From the NCBI GenBank assembly GCA_008973525.1, contig WACJ01000072.1:1116001-1180000 (forward strand): a stretch of 64,000 nt of DNA, read 5' to 3'. Of this stretch, positions 11,755 to 23,120 are shown piece after piece. Under the pieces are notes generated by a model that made no database searches, was not told the origin of the DNA, and was given only the letters and a program-made list of their open reading frames with translations. Within the stretch, counting starts at the first letter, position 1, and every line of letters begins with the position of its first letter. Source of the DNA: Stenopsyche tienmushanensis (Eukaryota; Arthropoda; Insecta; Trichoptera; Stenopsychidae). A program made the position numbers and the translations under genes.

Positions 11755-12115
11755 GGGCATTCTTGTACGTTGAACTCGGAGAGAGACAGAGACATTGTGG
11801 GCGATACACTGGGCGGCGAGAGTGTTAAACTGACTACCCGATTTTACCCTTTGAGTAGTGAGCTAATTTAAAATCTTCATAGTCTTAGATGCTATATTTG
11901 CTTGTCCACCACTTATCATCCGTACAGATTCACTTATCTGTCAGGATCGCAGCGGCGCACATGAAGCTTATATTTAACACTCTCGTCGCCCAACATGAAT
12001 CGGTGTTGTTTCTCGCGGAGCCCAAATTCGATAGTCGGAGCGTAAAAATAAGGAATAGCGATGCGATATTAGAACGCACGAAGAACGCAAGAAATTTAAG
12101 TGTTTTAAGAGTGTA
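11755..12115. repeat. Repeat family C, copy 1 (probably TTAA-type element remnant)
   Basis: From 11850 (CCCTTTGAGTAGTGAGCT) to about 12090 it matches 60280-60385 and, further in (from GAAGCTTATATTTAACACT), 35405-35575. 11763-11790 (TTGTACGTTGAACTCGG…) is inverted relative to about 17055-17075. GGGCGGCGAGAGTGTTAAA at 11811-11829 pairs with TTTAACACTCTCGTCGCCC at 11970-11988, so the copy folds back. ORFs over it are not conserved. Confidence 0.65.
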
Positions 12116-12423
12116 AATATTTTTTTTGATGAATGAAGCCACCACCAATTCTGTGTTCACACAATTCCGACAACGTTCGATTGGAATTGACTTTAACGTC
12201 ATGGAAATTGAAACTCGTCGTAGGCGGAGAATCGTTTGTAGTATGTCAGTGTCCATTCAGTACAATTTAGACATGCTACGCGCATGCGCCGCGCTGCCTC
12301 TATTATGTGTGTGTGTGTATATATACGTAGCATAAAACAACCACACAAGCTATCTTATTTTATAATATATTACACAAACACAGTTTCATATTTTGGCTAA
12401 CCATTTTGGGTATTAGAAGATTA

Positions 12424-12505
12424 GAACCATTTAGCTCGGTAGATAGAGCAAACATCTGAACAATGGGAGGTCGTTGATTCAGATTCAATCAAGATAAATT
12501 GGATT
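12424..12505 (+). repeat. tRNA-like SINE head or degenerate tRNA
   Basis: TAGCTCGGTAGATAGAGC resembles an A box with D-arm pairing, and GGTCGTTGATTCAGATTC resembles a B box at tRNA-like spacing. The anticodon and acceptor stems do not close well, so a SINE head or tRNA pseudogene is likelier than a working tRNA. Confidence 0.4.
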
Positions 12506-13996
12506 TTTCATATCATATATTGATTTATGCTAATTTAATTTGTTAGATATCACGATGAAATGGCGCGTAGATGAATGATGCAGTTGCTCATTGTGCAATG
12601 TTAGTGGTAAAAAATAGGTACAATGATGCTTGAGAAAACCACTTTTTATGCTATCCGGGTGCTATAAAATCACTTTTAACACGTATACAAGAACTTTATG
12701 AAATTTGTGGTAATTCGATTGACACTTAAATATATTTTGGCATACCTGGAAAAACGACACAGCCAATATTTGCCACATATGTGGCACTGAATCGGCCAAG
12801 GTGCAAACGCTCAAGAATTATCGGTGTTCGATTTAACGACCATAAATCTTAGGTCTGATAGCACAGGTTGTAATTTATTGTCGATTAAGAGAAAAGCGAA
12901 GTACAATAATGAGTTGTTTACTTACATAACCGAATATTTTGACAGTCTCCAAGCGGAACTGATTGAAACTGGCAAAAATTAATTGCCCAAACAAAAACGA
13001 GTGTTGTCTAGAAATACACCAAGAACAATGGTAGATGATGGCTTGTTATATAATGGTTTTTAAATGAAGATTCTTCTTTCGTATGTATTTGAATGTGTAT
13101 CTCAATAAGCACTTGCTTCGCGCACAACACGCACGTCAAGTGTCTATTTTTGTAGCTTGCCGCTGTATAAAAAAAATATTTAGTTTATCTGCGGTCTTAA
13201 CAGACTTATTAACAGGCGTGGTCTAAATGCGTTAGACTTTCACGCAGTAGAAGTGAAAATTTTTAGCTCCTAGGAAGAATTTATTTTATGCTTTGTTTTC
13301 TACCAATTCGTTAAGAAAAAATGTTAGATAAAAGATGAAGCTGTGTTTGTGTAATATATAATAAAATCGATGAGCTACTGGTCTGATGATTGCTTTAAAC
13401 TACGTATTGGAGAATATACACGCTACGCTCTAATATAAATTCACTTTTGTCAGCCCCACCGCAGCGTGTAACAAGCTTGATGATGAACCAGGCTCAATAA
13501 ACAAACCTCAACACTGTTGATAGTACACAATATTCCTTAATTTCTTCGGAATATTTCTTAATGTTCAACATGCATGGTATTTGATTTCTGTTGTTCAGCT
13601 ATTTTTGCCTATTAATATGTTGTGAAAATAAAAGGGTAGGGTTACCGTGCAAGCCTGCTAGTTTACTTCTGAAGGAGTAGATTTTGCAAAGGAGCGGTGA
13701 TACTCGGCTAATGACGCTACTCCAGAACAGTCAAGGAGGAATAATAAAATTGGTTAACGATAAGAATGATGCGAGTATCTTAATTATCAAAACAAACGCC
13801 TGCTCTCAAGACAACACAAACGAAAGTCGTCTTATCTTTGTCGAAAGAGCTTAATAGCTTATCCGACGAAAAAATATATATTGAGAATGTTTAGACGTGT
13901 AGGGGTACCTTTACGGCACGACTTTGCCATCGAAGCACGAGTGTATGATGAGACGCAAGACATCCTTCTCTGTCTTACGATTTCCGGTCCGATAGG
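12506..13996. other. Unassigned DNA with one short shared repeat
   Basis: No supported gene. A piece at about 13425-13495 (ACGCTACGCTCTAAT, AACAAGCTTGATGATGAAC) recurs at about 19945-19990 and is probably a transposon end. CxxC-like translated bits near 12765-12800 are broken by stops. Confidence 0.35.
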
Positions 13997-14061
13997 TCTG
14001 ACACCATTGTAATAACTCTGATGGCCATCAGAGCTATCAGAGTTATTACAATGGTGTCAGA
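13997..14061. repeat. Nested perfect palindrome (26-bp arms, 13-nt loop)
   Basis: 13997-14022 (TCTGACACCATTGTAATAAC…) is an exact inverted copy of 14036-14061. The inner part, CTCTGATGGCCATCAGAG at 14016-14033, is itself a perfect 18-bp palindrome overlapping the left arm, so two hairpins are mutually exclusive. It is not terminal to any recognised transposon. Confidence 0.9.
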
Positions 14062-14294
14062 TGTGCGATTATTACACTTTGGACGATGGAAGTGGATTTT
14101 TTTTTATGTTCTTGCTCATGGAAAATTTAGCTGGCAACTTTCATTCAGTTGGAATACTAAAAAAATACAACAGTAATTTGGAGCATCGGATGATTATGAC
14201 AGAGCAAAGGTCTGCTCGGGTTATGAACCGTAGACATTCCAGTCGTATTTTTGTAGCAAAGTGTTTAAATGAAGTCAAATTTAGTGTGTGACTG

Positions 14295-14380
14295 GCACAA
14301 ATTCTAACACCCGGCCCTCGATATGCGCGGTTTCCTATTACGATTTCACCATTACGCGGCATGTAAGCAGAAAACAATCT
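14295..14380. repeat. Fragment shared with the hAT-like MITE at 41282
   Basis: GGCCCTCGATATGCG followed by TCCTATTACGATTTCACCA and GCGGCATG matches about 41345-41420 in order and orientation. Confidence 0.55.
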
Positions 14381-14429
14381 AGTATTTCAATTGAACGTTA
14401 GTATTTCAACTACGATTTCCAATAGATTC

Positions 14430-14560
14430 TGGTTTACCCAGATTTTCTGGAATTGAAAAATTAATTACTAAGGCGATTAATAATGCTATGCAGACGTGCA
14501 CATGAGTATCTGAATTTGGAATTGTAATTAAAATATCATTTTAAAATATTGATAATTTCG
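14430..14560 (+). repeat. SINE-like body, copy of 26830-26940
   Basis: Shares GGCGATTAATAA and CCCATGAGTAAGT-like blocks (here GCACATGAGTATCTGAAT) and the AAATTATCATT tail in the same order as the tRNA-related repeat at 26690-26940. It lacks a recognisable promoter box. Confidence 0.5.
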
Positions 14561-14989
14561 CCATTCCTATAAAATAAATAATTATTTCCTTAGAAAAGTC
14601 TCACATGAAGATAGTCTACATTCAATAATATTATAGATATGGCACTTTGGATGGATATTTAAGATAAACACGCAAAGATTTAAAATCCGATCAGCTCTAT
14701 ATGAGTTTCCAAAGCAATTTCTCATCGCACCGTTGCTTAGAGGGTCGATATTTTATAATGCAATACGTGTCATAGTGAGAGATTTTTCAATATTTCAATT
14801 ACATTTTCATGCTTGCAGACAACCTGCATATCTTCCAGCGTTTTATTTCACGTCTAGCATCTATAAATTCCCTGTCTTGTGTGCCAATATCAGGTTGAGA
14901 TCGATAAATGCTTTACAACCTTACAATTTTACTTATTTTAGAAGTAAGTGTCTAAGATACACATACCCAATTCATCGAATTTTTGGTCA

Positions 14990-15290
14990 ACGAATCGAGA
15001 GATCTGACTGCAAGAAGGACATCCTCCCGCAGCCAAGGCTAACCGACGACTCTTCCGACTCCCGCCTCCCGCACGTCACTCCCCAACCGGCAACGGTGCA
15101 CGCGCAAGAAGCGACCGGTCGGTATGCAAGTGCAATGTCTCCGTAGGGCCACAAGAGATGGCGCTGTTAAAATAACACATTGCACCTGAAGAGAGACGGA
15201 AGATGTCGCTATTAATCAAGCGAATTAAATCTGCTCAGATTAACAGCGCTACTACTTGGGGATGGTTAATCGCCTACGCTATTCATTCTG
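14990..15290 (-). repeat. Solo-LTR family copy (truncated, reverse orientation)
   Basis: Matches the 400-bp LTR at 45277-45676 from the GGCTGC…CTCCCG block through CACAAGAGATGGCGCTGT and ATTGCACCTGAAGAGAGACG to CGCCTACGCT at its 5' end. The outer 3' third is missing. ORF reading across its left edge is fortuitous. Confidence 0.75.
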
Positions 15291-15529
15291 GTAGGACCGG
15301 CTTAGTTGCCACGTTACTAAAATAGCTATAACTCCATAAATAATTGGAATTTTGAAAATTTCTTTAAAGGATATATTCTTTAAGGTCTAAACTTTTAGAC
15401 TGAGAGCTGGCAGCATAAATTTAAGGTCATTTTACACACGTGAATAATTTTATAGTTGTGTTCTGGTTTGTTTCTGGAGTTTTTATTTTTTATGCGCCGT
15501 ATGCGCGGGGACCAGCTGGACAGAAAGTC

Positions 15530-15552
15530 CTAGTGGTAAATCCGCCACTGGT
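15530..15552. repeat. hAT-type terminal fragment
   Basis: Reading leftward from 15552 the sequence is CAGTGGCGGATTTACCACTA, a very common hAT end. The partner end was not found. Confidence 0.4.
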
Positions 15553-16162
15553 ACAGAAATAAAAAAATTACAATTTAATGTTTTCTCCCTGACACTTGGC
15601 ATCTCTTCTCTGCTACTTCAGGGACAATACTTCTAGCAGTGATTACTTTAAAAACTGACCTAAATTGATCATGGTTTATGCTGGATCTGGCTTAGGAGAC
15701 ATATTTTATTTCACAGGTAATACGATGCAATTTTTCGTCACACATGTAATGATCTGGTATTTTCCTTGCAGTGATAAATGTAAATCGTATAAGTGTTTTA
15801 TTATATCAACCATAAAGGATAAATCTTGCAACCATGTGGGATCAGAAAACAAGCGTCTGTCTTGATTTTTAGTTATTAACAACTGACAAATTTCTTCTTT
15901 TAAATCTCAGAATTGTTTGATAACTTTTTTTGACATTTAAGAACACATTTTTCAAGTTAATTACCTTCGTGTGTAGTACTCTTTGATACAATGCGCATTG
16001 TGAATCTTGGATCCGCTAAAAAAATCGTTTTTTTTTGTAGTAATGCTCTGTAGCTAGGGAAGTTAATTTTGTCGAGATAGATTGTATTTTTGTTCATACT
16101 TTTGTAAGTTCATACTTTTTTAGTGTTGACAGTTTTAGTATACGATATAATTGTGAACTTAA
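15553..16162. other. Unassigned DNA
   Basis: No gene or known repeat recognised. Confidence 0.35.
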
Positions 16163-16170
16163 CCTGTTAA

Positions 16171-16902
16171 GTGGTCGGGACGTATATATACGTCCAACGT
16201 AAATTGCATCGAAATTGGTTATGACGTATATATACGTCCTCGAAATATATGTTGAGTCCTAAAACAGGCGGGACTTTCTTTTTGTTTAACGAATGTGTGA
16301 GTTGTCGATACATGTTTTGATTTGAATTTAAGATAGGTAGCCAATTGGTTGCACTTCGCCATTGTGTTGGAGTGGACGTGTACTTAGTAGCATAAGGTAA
16401 GACTCAAAGAAAAACTTTTAGTTTTAAAATGGAAGGACAAAAAAGACGTATTGATGATCAGTTCAGATAACATAGTAAAAAAGCCAACCTATGCCAACAA
16501 AGGACAGCATCTAATCACGCTTAGTTGAAAGGCATTTTCAAAGAACAAATGAAAGGGAACAAAAGCCAGGAAATGTCGAGTTTATTACAAAATAGGGAAG
16601 GAATCTGCATACTGGTGTCCGGATTGTGAGGTAGCACTTCATGTCAACAACTGTTTTAAAATGTATCACACAGAAGTTGAGTTTTGAATTTATGCATGGA
16701 CATCTATTTTCTTTATGTGCTTTTATTTATTGTTTTGTATTTATTAACTTCTTTATATGTTTATGCATTTAAATAAATAAAAAATATATGTTTTATTGAT
16801 TTATTTATAAATTCTAAGCATCGTTAAAAAAATTAACAATATGAACTCACGCCAGGTGGGCGGGACGTAAATATACGTCCTAGCGAAAATGTGCGCGCCC
16901 AC
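16171..16902 (+). mobile_element. piggyBac-like relic with GGACGTATATATACGTCC palindromes
   Basis: Left flank TTAA (16167-16170; another TTAA at 16159). The left end begins GTGGTCGGGACG, and the right end, read inward, GTGGGCGCGCAC. The right TTAA has decayed to TGTA, so the exact limit is uncertain. Perfect palindromes lie at 16178-16195 and 16223-16238, with a one-mismatch copy at 16863-16880. It contains the transposase C-terminus at 16571-16687. Confidence 0.7.
16571..16687 (+). pseudogene. piggyBac transposase C-terminal domain
   Basis: Reads KCRVYYKIGKESAYWC, then PDCEVALHVNNCFKMYHTE and a stop, the classic end of piggyBac transposases (CxxC…CxxC…H…CFxxYH). One cysteine of the first pair is replaced by Tyr. 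Upstream coding is destroyed by stops after an ATG at about 16429, and the catalytic DDD core is absent, so this is an internally deleted relic. Confidence 0.8.
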
Positions 16903-16952
16903 TGTATGTTGCGTTATTGAAAAGAAACTTCCCCGCTTAAAGTGTTTCTTAA

Positions 16953-17133
16953 CCTTTTGAGGAGTGAGCAAATTTAAAATCGATGAAGTCGTTGATGCTA
17001 TAATCGCTTTATACCGATTACTTTTTGTTACTCGTACGTTCTCTCTCTGTTTCCGAGTTCAACGTACAAGAGTTTTCTTTCAAATAAGCGGAGAGGGGGT
17101 GTCCCAGGCCCTGGGATAGTACTCCTTTACGGG
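16953..17133. mobile_element. 181-bp TTAA-flanked MITE related to repeat family C
   Basis: TTAA at 16949-16952 and 17134-17137. The ends CCTTTTGAGGAGT and ACTCCTTTACGGG are imperfect inverted copies. It shares GTACGTTGAACTC-type sequence (inverted) with 11763-11790. It contains the palindrome CCCAGGCCCTGGG at 17103-17115. Confidence 0.65.
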
Positions 17134-17137
17134 TTAA

Positions 17138-18417
17138 ATGTACTTCGTGTGAATGCAATTCAAAAAAGCAAGCCAATTTTTATAATCATCTGAATTAAAT
17201 TATGAGACCTATAAATCCGGTAAACGGTCATACAAGATTTTTAAAAAATCCCTAGGAGTCTTCCAAGGAGATCGCTTATATTCAATAACGAACACACTCT
17301 TTGTAAAGAAGATTTTATTATATGGAGTAAAAATATTAAGTATGTATTGATAAATTGAATTCCTCCTGCTTCCCTTCACAAATTGTGGAATATGTGTGTA
17401 TATATATATGTGTAAGTTTTTAAGGGTGTATTCGTATGTCTCTAAATATATCTTAGTTATAGATGTCTTATTGTCGGCATACAAAGCGACTTTTTGTCAT
17501 TGTGATTTCCTGTCACGTAGCGCAGCCACGGACGTTTGAACGGTTGGCCACCCCTTCAAAGTCTCATTCACCTTCCACGTCTCTTTTATGTATCCTTCCA
17601 GAGAGCTCCGTGATTTCTCCCTGATACAGGTTAATAATTTCCGAGAAAGGGTCAAAGTAAATAAATTTAACATACCGCTCTTAAAAATTGTATAGGGCTC
17701 CATAGACGTGATGTCGGCTGTGTCTCGCAGCAACAAGGGATAATAGGCGACTTTTTGTGTTGATTATTTTCAGACCCTTTTTAAAAATTTACTAGATGTG
17801 TCTCATGCTGTTCGCCAACCGTTTCAGCCGTTTTATTTATTTTTTTCCAAATGGGGGATGTTCCCGGAGGCCAATTATATTCAGCAGAGCAATATGCCTT
17901 AATGAAAAGATTTATTTTTTAAATAGAAGAAACAGTCTCATTACACTCCGATAGCTTTGAATCCACTATATCAATAAATGGATATTAAAAAAGTAATATT
18001 AAAAGATAAAGTATTTTAAGAAAAGTTAAAAGTCATTATGTTTAAGTCTCACTTTAACCCCAAGGCATTGCAAGATAGAATGGCAAGACGAAAAGTCTTC
18101 ATTATTCACGACTCCCAAGACTATTACAGACAACGAAAACTTACTGTATATAAAAGTTTGGACTACAGTGGAGCTGGAGCACAGTCGTTGTCACAGTCGT
18201 GTCGTTGTTCCTATTCACTTTTAGATCTTTTTTAAGAACAATTCTTTTGCTTAGGCTTTTCAAGGTGCTTGATAATGTTCAACAAATACTTCATCCGCAT
18301 TTCGTGTACCACATATCAGATATCTAAAGGTAGCTTTGGTCGATAATCCCGCGAATAAGCGGTTGAACTAGTGACTCAATCATCTTGGGTTCAAATATAC
18401 ATGAAATGTTATTGTAA
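17138..18417. other. Unassigned DNA
   Basis: Two adjacent - strand ORFs (17209-17484, 17497-17736) have no recognisable domain, start context or splice support. I do not call them genes. Nothing else seen. Confidence 0.35.
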
Positions 18418-18878
18418 AGACACGCTCATTTTCAACTTCGAGTGGTTACTTGAGCTCTGAACACGGGGGAGAAATTAGATAGATTTTGTAACTTAAAACT
18501 AAAAAAAACAGCTATGATAGCAACATAAAAGATGACGGAGTAGCTAGAAGGTCTGTGTTTCCAATCGGTCCGCTTTTCGGATCGCTGATATGACGAATGA
18601 GCGCCTCGCAATCGGACGCCATACCTAAACTAGAGAACTTATTACAAAGCGAAGTGGTCCGAAGAAGACTGGGTGGGTTGCTTAAATTTTACAATCGGTT
18701 GAAAATATTGTTGTCTACGAAAAAAGAGACAGAGTCAATAAATGTTGATTCATGTAAAGTAAAATGATCAAGTAAAATAAAAACCATGTGCAAATGGTCG
18801 GTATACTGTGTTTTACGCCCCAAGCTCTGTTGCATCCGTGGCGGGCGTCTGCTTTGCCACCCCCCGGTTACGGCCCTG
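18418..18878 (-). mobile_element. Partial hAT element, same family as 7864-8799
   Basis: Inverted relative to the copy in the anoctamin gene. It runs from the CAGGGCCGTAACC end (read leftward from 18878) through GCGGACCGATTGG to the GACACGCTCATTTTCAACTTC block. The opposite end is missing. Confidence 0.7.
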
Positions 18879-20019
18879 TATTGCAGATAGGTTAGAAAAA
18901 TGGAAGAAGATGGTCAGGTGAAGATATAAATTTGGTCAATTTTCTGCAAGATATTTATTTATAGTTTATCAGACAAAAAGATATTCCAGCTGCGATATTT
19001 TGATGGTAAGGGGCCTCCTCTTCGCATTTGATTATCTAATTTAAGAAGTGCAGATAAGCATCCCCTTCCTCCGATCCTGTTTTATTTTTAAATTGTTCCT
19101 ATTCCAATTTTTTTCTAGGGACAGAGGTTTGCATAAATTATTTTTAAATTGGATTTTAATCATTGTTGCATATCAATTATTCTAAGCCGGTTCTGCATGA
19201 CTTTATTAATCGTCTCAGGATTTACTTTTTCAGATCCAGAAAATTAGCTTAATCTGAATCAAGATCATCGAACATTAATCATATCAATCACCTAGATTTT
19301 AAACAAATATATAAAAATAACTATTTAAAAAGTTTTCACGCAAGCCCATAATAGGGGATGAACGTTTCAATATATCGCATGGAATAAATCAATAAGTGAC
19401 ATTTGGAAACATTTATAAGCTCTGGATATGCATAAACTTCGAAACGAAACGTATTGTGATTAAATAATCTGAAAAACGCTTTAAAGCTCGCCGTTTGTGG
19501 GACAAGATTAATAGGTTTAAATTTTAGAAATTCGAAGCACGTCGAGAAAGTTTTCATAGACGGACCAAATGCGGAACGCAAGCGGTCAAAAAGGCAATTT
19601 GGAAAGTTTATGAGATCTACGGATGATTAATGGTGTTATTTTAAGAATGAATACATAAAAATAGATACAATATGGAGCCGTATTTATTGCCCGATCAATC
19701 ACAGTTTTGTATATCACTGTCAGATCAGGGACGGTACTTTTTGCCTTTTAGCTGCCGTATGTTTTTGGGGGTAAATGGCCACCTTTTCGATGGTGAAAAA
19801 GGCGAATGAATGTTACACGCGCAATTGATCTTCTATCGATTTTTTAGTCTCGATAAATGATATTTGAAGAAACGTGCAAGACCGTTGGTGGTCTTTTTAG
19901 GATCTATAAAGCTCAAAATTTGTTAACCCTTTCGAACCGGAAAACATTCACGCTACGCTCTGATGTGACAAGCTTGATAATCAACGATGCGATAAAAAAG
20001 ATCCTGGATTTCAAAATTT
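18879..20019. other. Unassigned DNA
   Basis: No gene recognised. A transposon-end fragment at about 19925-19990 follows a TTAA (CCCTTTCGAACCGG) and shares sequence with 13425-13495. Confidence 0.35.
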
Positions 20020-20258
20020 GAATAATGCTGAAATAACTGAGGAAATATCTGACTCAGAAGAACAAGATCGATAAGACGAAGAAGGATTTGCGAGGGGGGA
20101 TTTATTGGTCCTATTCATTCTAAAGCTTTTCAGTGTTTAGATGTCGCCATGAAATGGCTTGAGAACCAAGAAGAGGTGTAATTCGATTATCCAGATTTTC
20201 GTTATTCGGACTATAATACTTTCACCCTCAATTAGTCCGGATAATCGAGGTTTTACTG
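20020..20258 (+). pseudogene. Tigger/pogo-like transposase C-terminus with 3' terminal repeat
   Basis: 20095-20181 reads GGFIGPIHSKAFQCLDVA, then MKWLENQEEV and a stop, the ending of Tigger/jerky-type DDE transposases. An acidic stretch before it (AEITEEISDSEEQD, from 20027) is in another frame after a frameshift. The element ends ATAATCGAGGTTTTACTG at 20258, followed by TA, as pogo-type ends do. The rest of the enzyme is missing. Confidence 0.75.
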
Positions 20259-20829
20259 TATATTAATATAATTCTATAAATACTAATCAGCAAAAAATAC
20301 CAGGACATAATAAGGGTTTTAGTAATTTTGCTCATTAAGTTCATATTCTGTCAAATTAACGAGTGTCGTAAACTTAGTGTTAAGAGACTCAGTAGTTAGG
20401 ATATCTATTTTTATTTGTCTTCCATATCCAAGATTATTCTTGCTAACGTCATATCATGCTCGGAATTTCAGAATAAACACGTTTAACACATGTTGCAGAC
20501 ATCTAATGCATCACTTCATAAATGCTGAAAATTTGATGTTGCCGCGATATATTTAAAGAAATTTCATAGGAATTTCGCACATGGTGAAAATTGTTTCTAA
20601 ATATGCATTCTTGCTTTGGTATTATATTAGGTTTTGTCGTATAGATTAAATTAAATTTTTTAATAAAATGGCTGGCTGAATCATGTCGATTCCATAATTA
20701 CATATTTTATGATCCTATTTATAAAAGCAGGTATCGAGGGGAAAGGGAAATACGTTGTTTAATTCATGGAATGTTGTCAAAGGGGATGAAACTCAGTTTG
20801 ATCACCCATATGAGAAATAATATAATTTG

Positions 20830-20853
20830 AACGCCTTAATATTTTAAGGCGTT
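20830..20853. repeat. Perfect hairpin, 10-bp arms with TATT loop
   Basis: AACGCCTTAA-TATT-TTAAGGCGTT. It could be a remnant of two abutting transposon ends; no terminator role is implied in a eukaryote. Confidence 0.6.
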
Positions 20854-21001
20854 AATATTAAATATTTTCTCCTAGGAATTTCCTCATCAATCTTAAAATT
20901 GATGGTCACAAACAATATAAGAAAATTGGCAAAAATTGTGTGTGTTAATATAGGAATAAAACGTATTTATATTCTAATATTTCAAATTTCTTTGATTGAT
21001 C

Positions 21002-21395
21002 TGTAGCGTTGGCGATTTACCATCCCCACGTAGTAGCGCTGTTAATCTGAGCAGATTTAATTCGCCAAATTAACAGCGATATCTTCCGTCTCTCTTCAGA
21101 TGCAATGTGTTATTTTAACAGCGCCATCTCTTGTGGCCCTACGGAGACATTGCATCTGCATACCGACGGATCGCTTCTTACACGTGCACCGTTGCCTGAT
21201 GGGTAGTGACGTGCAGGATGCGGGATTCGGGAGAGTTGTCGGTTAACCTTGGTTATGGGAGGTCGTCCCTCCTGCAGCCAGATCTCTCTCTCGTTTGGAA
21301 TAAATAATTATTTAGCGAAGAGAGTCTTTCTATTCGGCGCCCGTCTATTCTCATCTATTCGTCCAGCAATATAACGGCCCGATAGAAGAACTTTT
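21002..21395 (+). repeat. Solo-LTR family copy (forward, 3' end diverged)
   Basis: Begins TGTAGCGTTGGCGATTTACC and carries CAGCGCCATCTCTTGTGG, the GGTCGTCCCTCC block and an AATAAA signal near 21300, as expected of an LTR R region. It departs from the 45277-45676 copy after CGGCCCGATAGAAGAAC. No internal retrotransposon genes follow. Confidence 0.75.
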
Positions 21396-22803
21396 TTTTC
21401 TGTTAATTTGAAGTATTCAATTGTTGTTCTACTCGCTTATTTTAGTTCAGAAAATAATCGGTTTTAGATTGTTCACCGATAGCTTAAACGACAAGTGTTA
21501 AAATAAAGCTATTTTTAAACTATAAGATGTTTGCGGTAAGTTTTGTTGACTTGATATACGATTGGTGATTTCTCAAAGAATCCACAGGGGATGGATATGT
21601 CTTGACATATCCGCACAATGTAAACACGACCTCAGTTATCTTTTTTCTTTATACAAAGCCAAAGTCGTCTTTGATCGCCTATCGTTAGGGTATAATTGTC
21701 GTCATCCTGCGGGTATTTTGTTGTGCTCATAAAGGACTTTCCAGCTTCATGCTATCGCTCCGGGTACTAATTAAAGTCGTGTGTTTCGAAAAAATGATAT
21801 TTATGTAAGCGACGAGATTTATGACATCCAAACATGATATACGGCAACCAAAGACCGAAATAATATTCGAGGAGGTTTTCAAGTTCCTCAGGGAGATCCG
21901 CCGCCTTTATCTATCTCCGGGTGTTAAAGCGTTACAGCAATTACTGGATCACGCAAGACCTCATAAATTAAGTTGGCATTGCTAGATCTCGAGTCGAGGC
22001 TCGGCCCTACATGAAACAATACAAGTGTTATTTCATAAACAAAGGGGGGCCGAGTGGCGTGATAAAGGTCCGTACCAAATCCGGGTGTGATGCGTCATAC
22101 CCCCCAAAAGCAATTACTTGCCCCCCCATCGGCCGGACAGGGCGTGGAGCAGGAACCGGACGTTGCTGTCTCGCTTCTTTATGAGGGCTCCTTGCTTCCC
22201 TACGCCACAATTACCCTTTCCTTGCACCCAGAACAAACGTGTTTTTCAACATATTTTTTGACGGAGAGAATTCGCAAATTACACACACGAGGATTATTAA
22301 TCATTCGGATTTTTAAGGTGCCGGATTGCAGGAAAAATGTGCGCCAAAAAGCAATGAACAATACCACCACCGGAGAGCAATGCTGCCCTCAAGGAAAACT
22401 CTTTGTATAATCTTCTTAAAACTCAACGATCCATTAAGTATTAATATAATGCGCTCAAACTTTTTAGAAATTCTGTCCAAATGTATAAAATTGAGGACAT
22501 TTTCCATAGGGTTTTCGGCATGTTCGTTTTAAGATACCATATCCGTTATTGGATTTTAGCGACCTCCATAAAATAGTCAAAGTGATTTCCTATTGTTCTT
22601 CTGGACAATATTATTTAACACTGATTGTACCAAAAGCGATCAAATCACCGATTTTAAAATTTAATTAAAAAATTTCATTGTTCAATTTATTGTTCATTAG
22701 TAAGTTAATCTCATTTAATCTAAAGTCTTAGATTATCTTACTTATCATTTAAATGTTTTATTGTTAAAACTTCGGACCTGGAAGTGCGTAGAATCCGCTG
22801 GAG
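21396..22803. other. Non-repetitive, partly GC-richer island
   Basis: 21640-22420 is more GC-balanced than its surroundings (for example GGGGGGCCGAGTGGCG near 22045). It contains a 54-codon ORF at 21821-21985. A short palindrome, GGATATGTC-TT-GACATATCC, lies near 21595. No domain is recognised; it could be regulatory DNA or an exon of an unseen gene. Confidence 0.35.
21821..21985 (+). other. Short ORF, 54 codons, unsupported
   Basis: An ATG-to-TAG frame with a charged, helix-like composition (EEVFKFLREIRRLYL, then VKALQQLLDHARPHK). An in-frame TAA lies 5 codons before the ATG. No homology is recognised and chance is quite possible. Noted because it lies in the GC-richer island and is below usual length cut-offs. 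Confidence 0.2.
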
Positions 22804-23120
22804 CAGTGTTCCCCAAATAATATTTGCAGACCATTAATCTAATATATAAAAATCAATGTTTGTTTGTTCGTATTTAATGCACTTCCATACCGTTCATCCG
22901 ATTGCGATAAAACTTTGTCAACTTACTATTTACATTAGCAAAAATATCATAGGCATAAAAATATTGCATGGATGCACCATGTTGGCGCATATTGGTCTGG
23001 TCAAATTAATTTTGGGCTGCGGTAACGGGGAGAGAAAGAATGCGTGCCCAACACGGTAGTTGGTAAGATTTGACCCGGCGAAATATCACCGGATCACGGA
23101 CCACCGGTTGGGGAACACTG
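22804..23120. mobile_element. hAT-type MITE carrying a nested Helitron fragment
   Basis: The 13-bp ends CAGTGTTCCCCAA (22804) and TTGGGGAACACTG (ending 23120) are exactly inverted. The flanking 8-mers CGCTGGAG and CGCTAAAG match at 6 of 8. A Helitron-like 5' fragment is inserted at about 22839. Confidence 0.75.
22839..23050 (+). mobile_element. Helitron-like 5' fragment (nested)
   Basis: Starts TCTAATATATAAAAATCAAT, followed by the family's CCATACCGTTCATCCGATTG and TTGGCGCATATTGGTCTGG blocks. It lacks the 3' CTAG end. Confidence 0.75.

Noticed and set aside
11930..12256. 108-codon - strand ORF, with a similar one at 35322-35642
   Set aside because: Similarity between the two comes from shared repeat family C; frames are not preserved throughout, and no domain is seen.
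12424..12505. Functional tRNA gene
   Set aside because: A and B box-like sequences are present but the acceptor and anticodon stems do not pair properly, so it is listed only as a tRNA-like repeat.
14733..15146. 137-codon + strand ORF
   Set aside because: Its C-terminal half is simply the reversed solo-LTR copy; the rest has no domain.
17209..17736. Two adjacent - strand ORFs as a possible two-exon gene
   Set aside because: No recognisable domain, no convincing splice junction between them, and low-complexity content.
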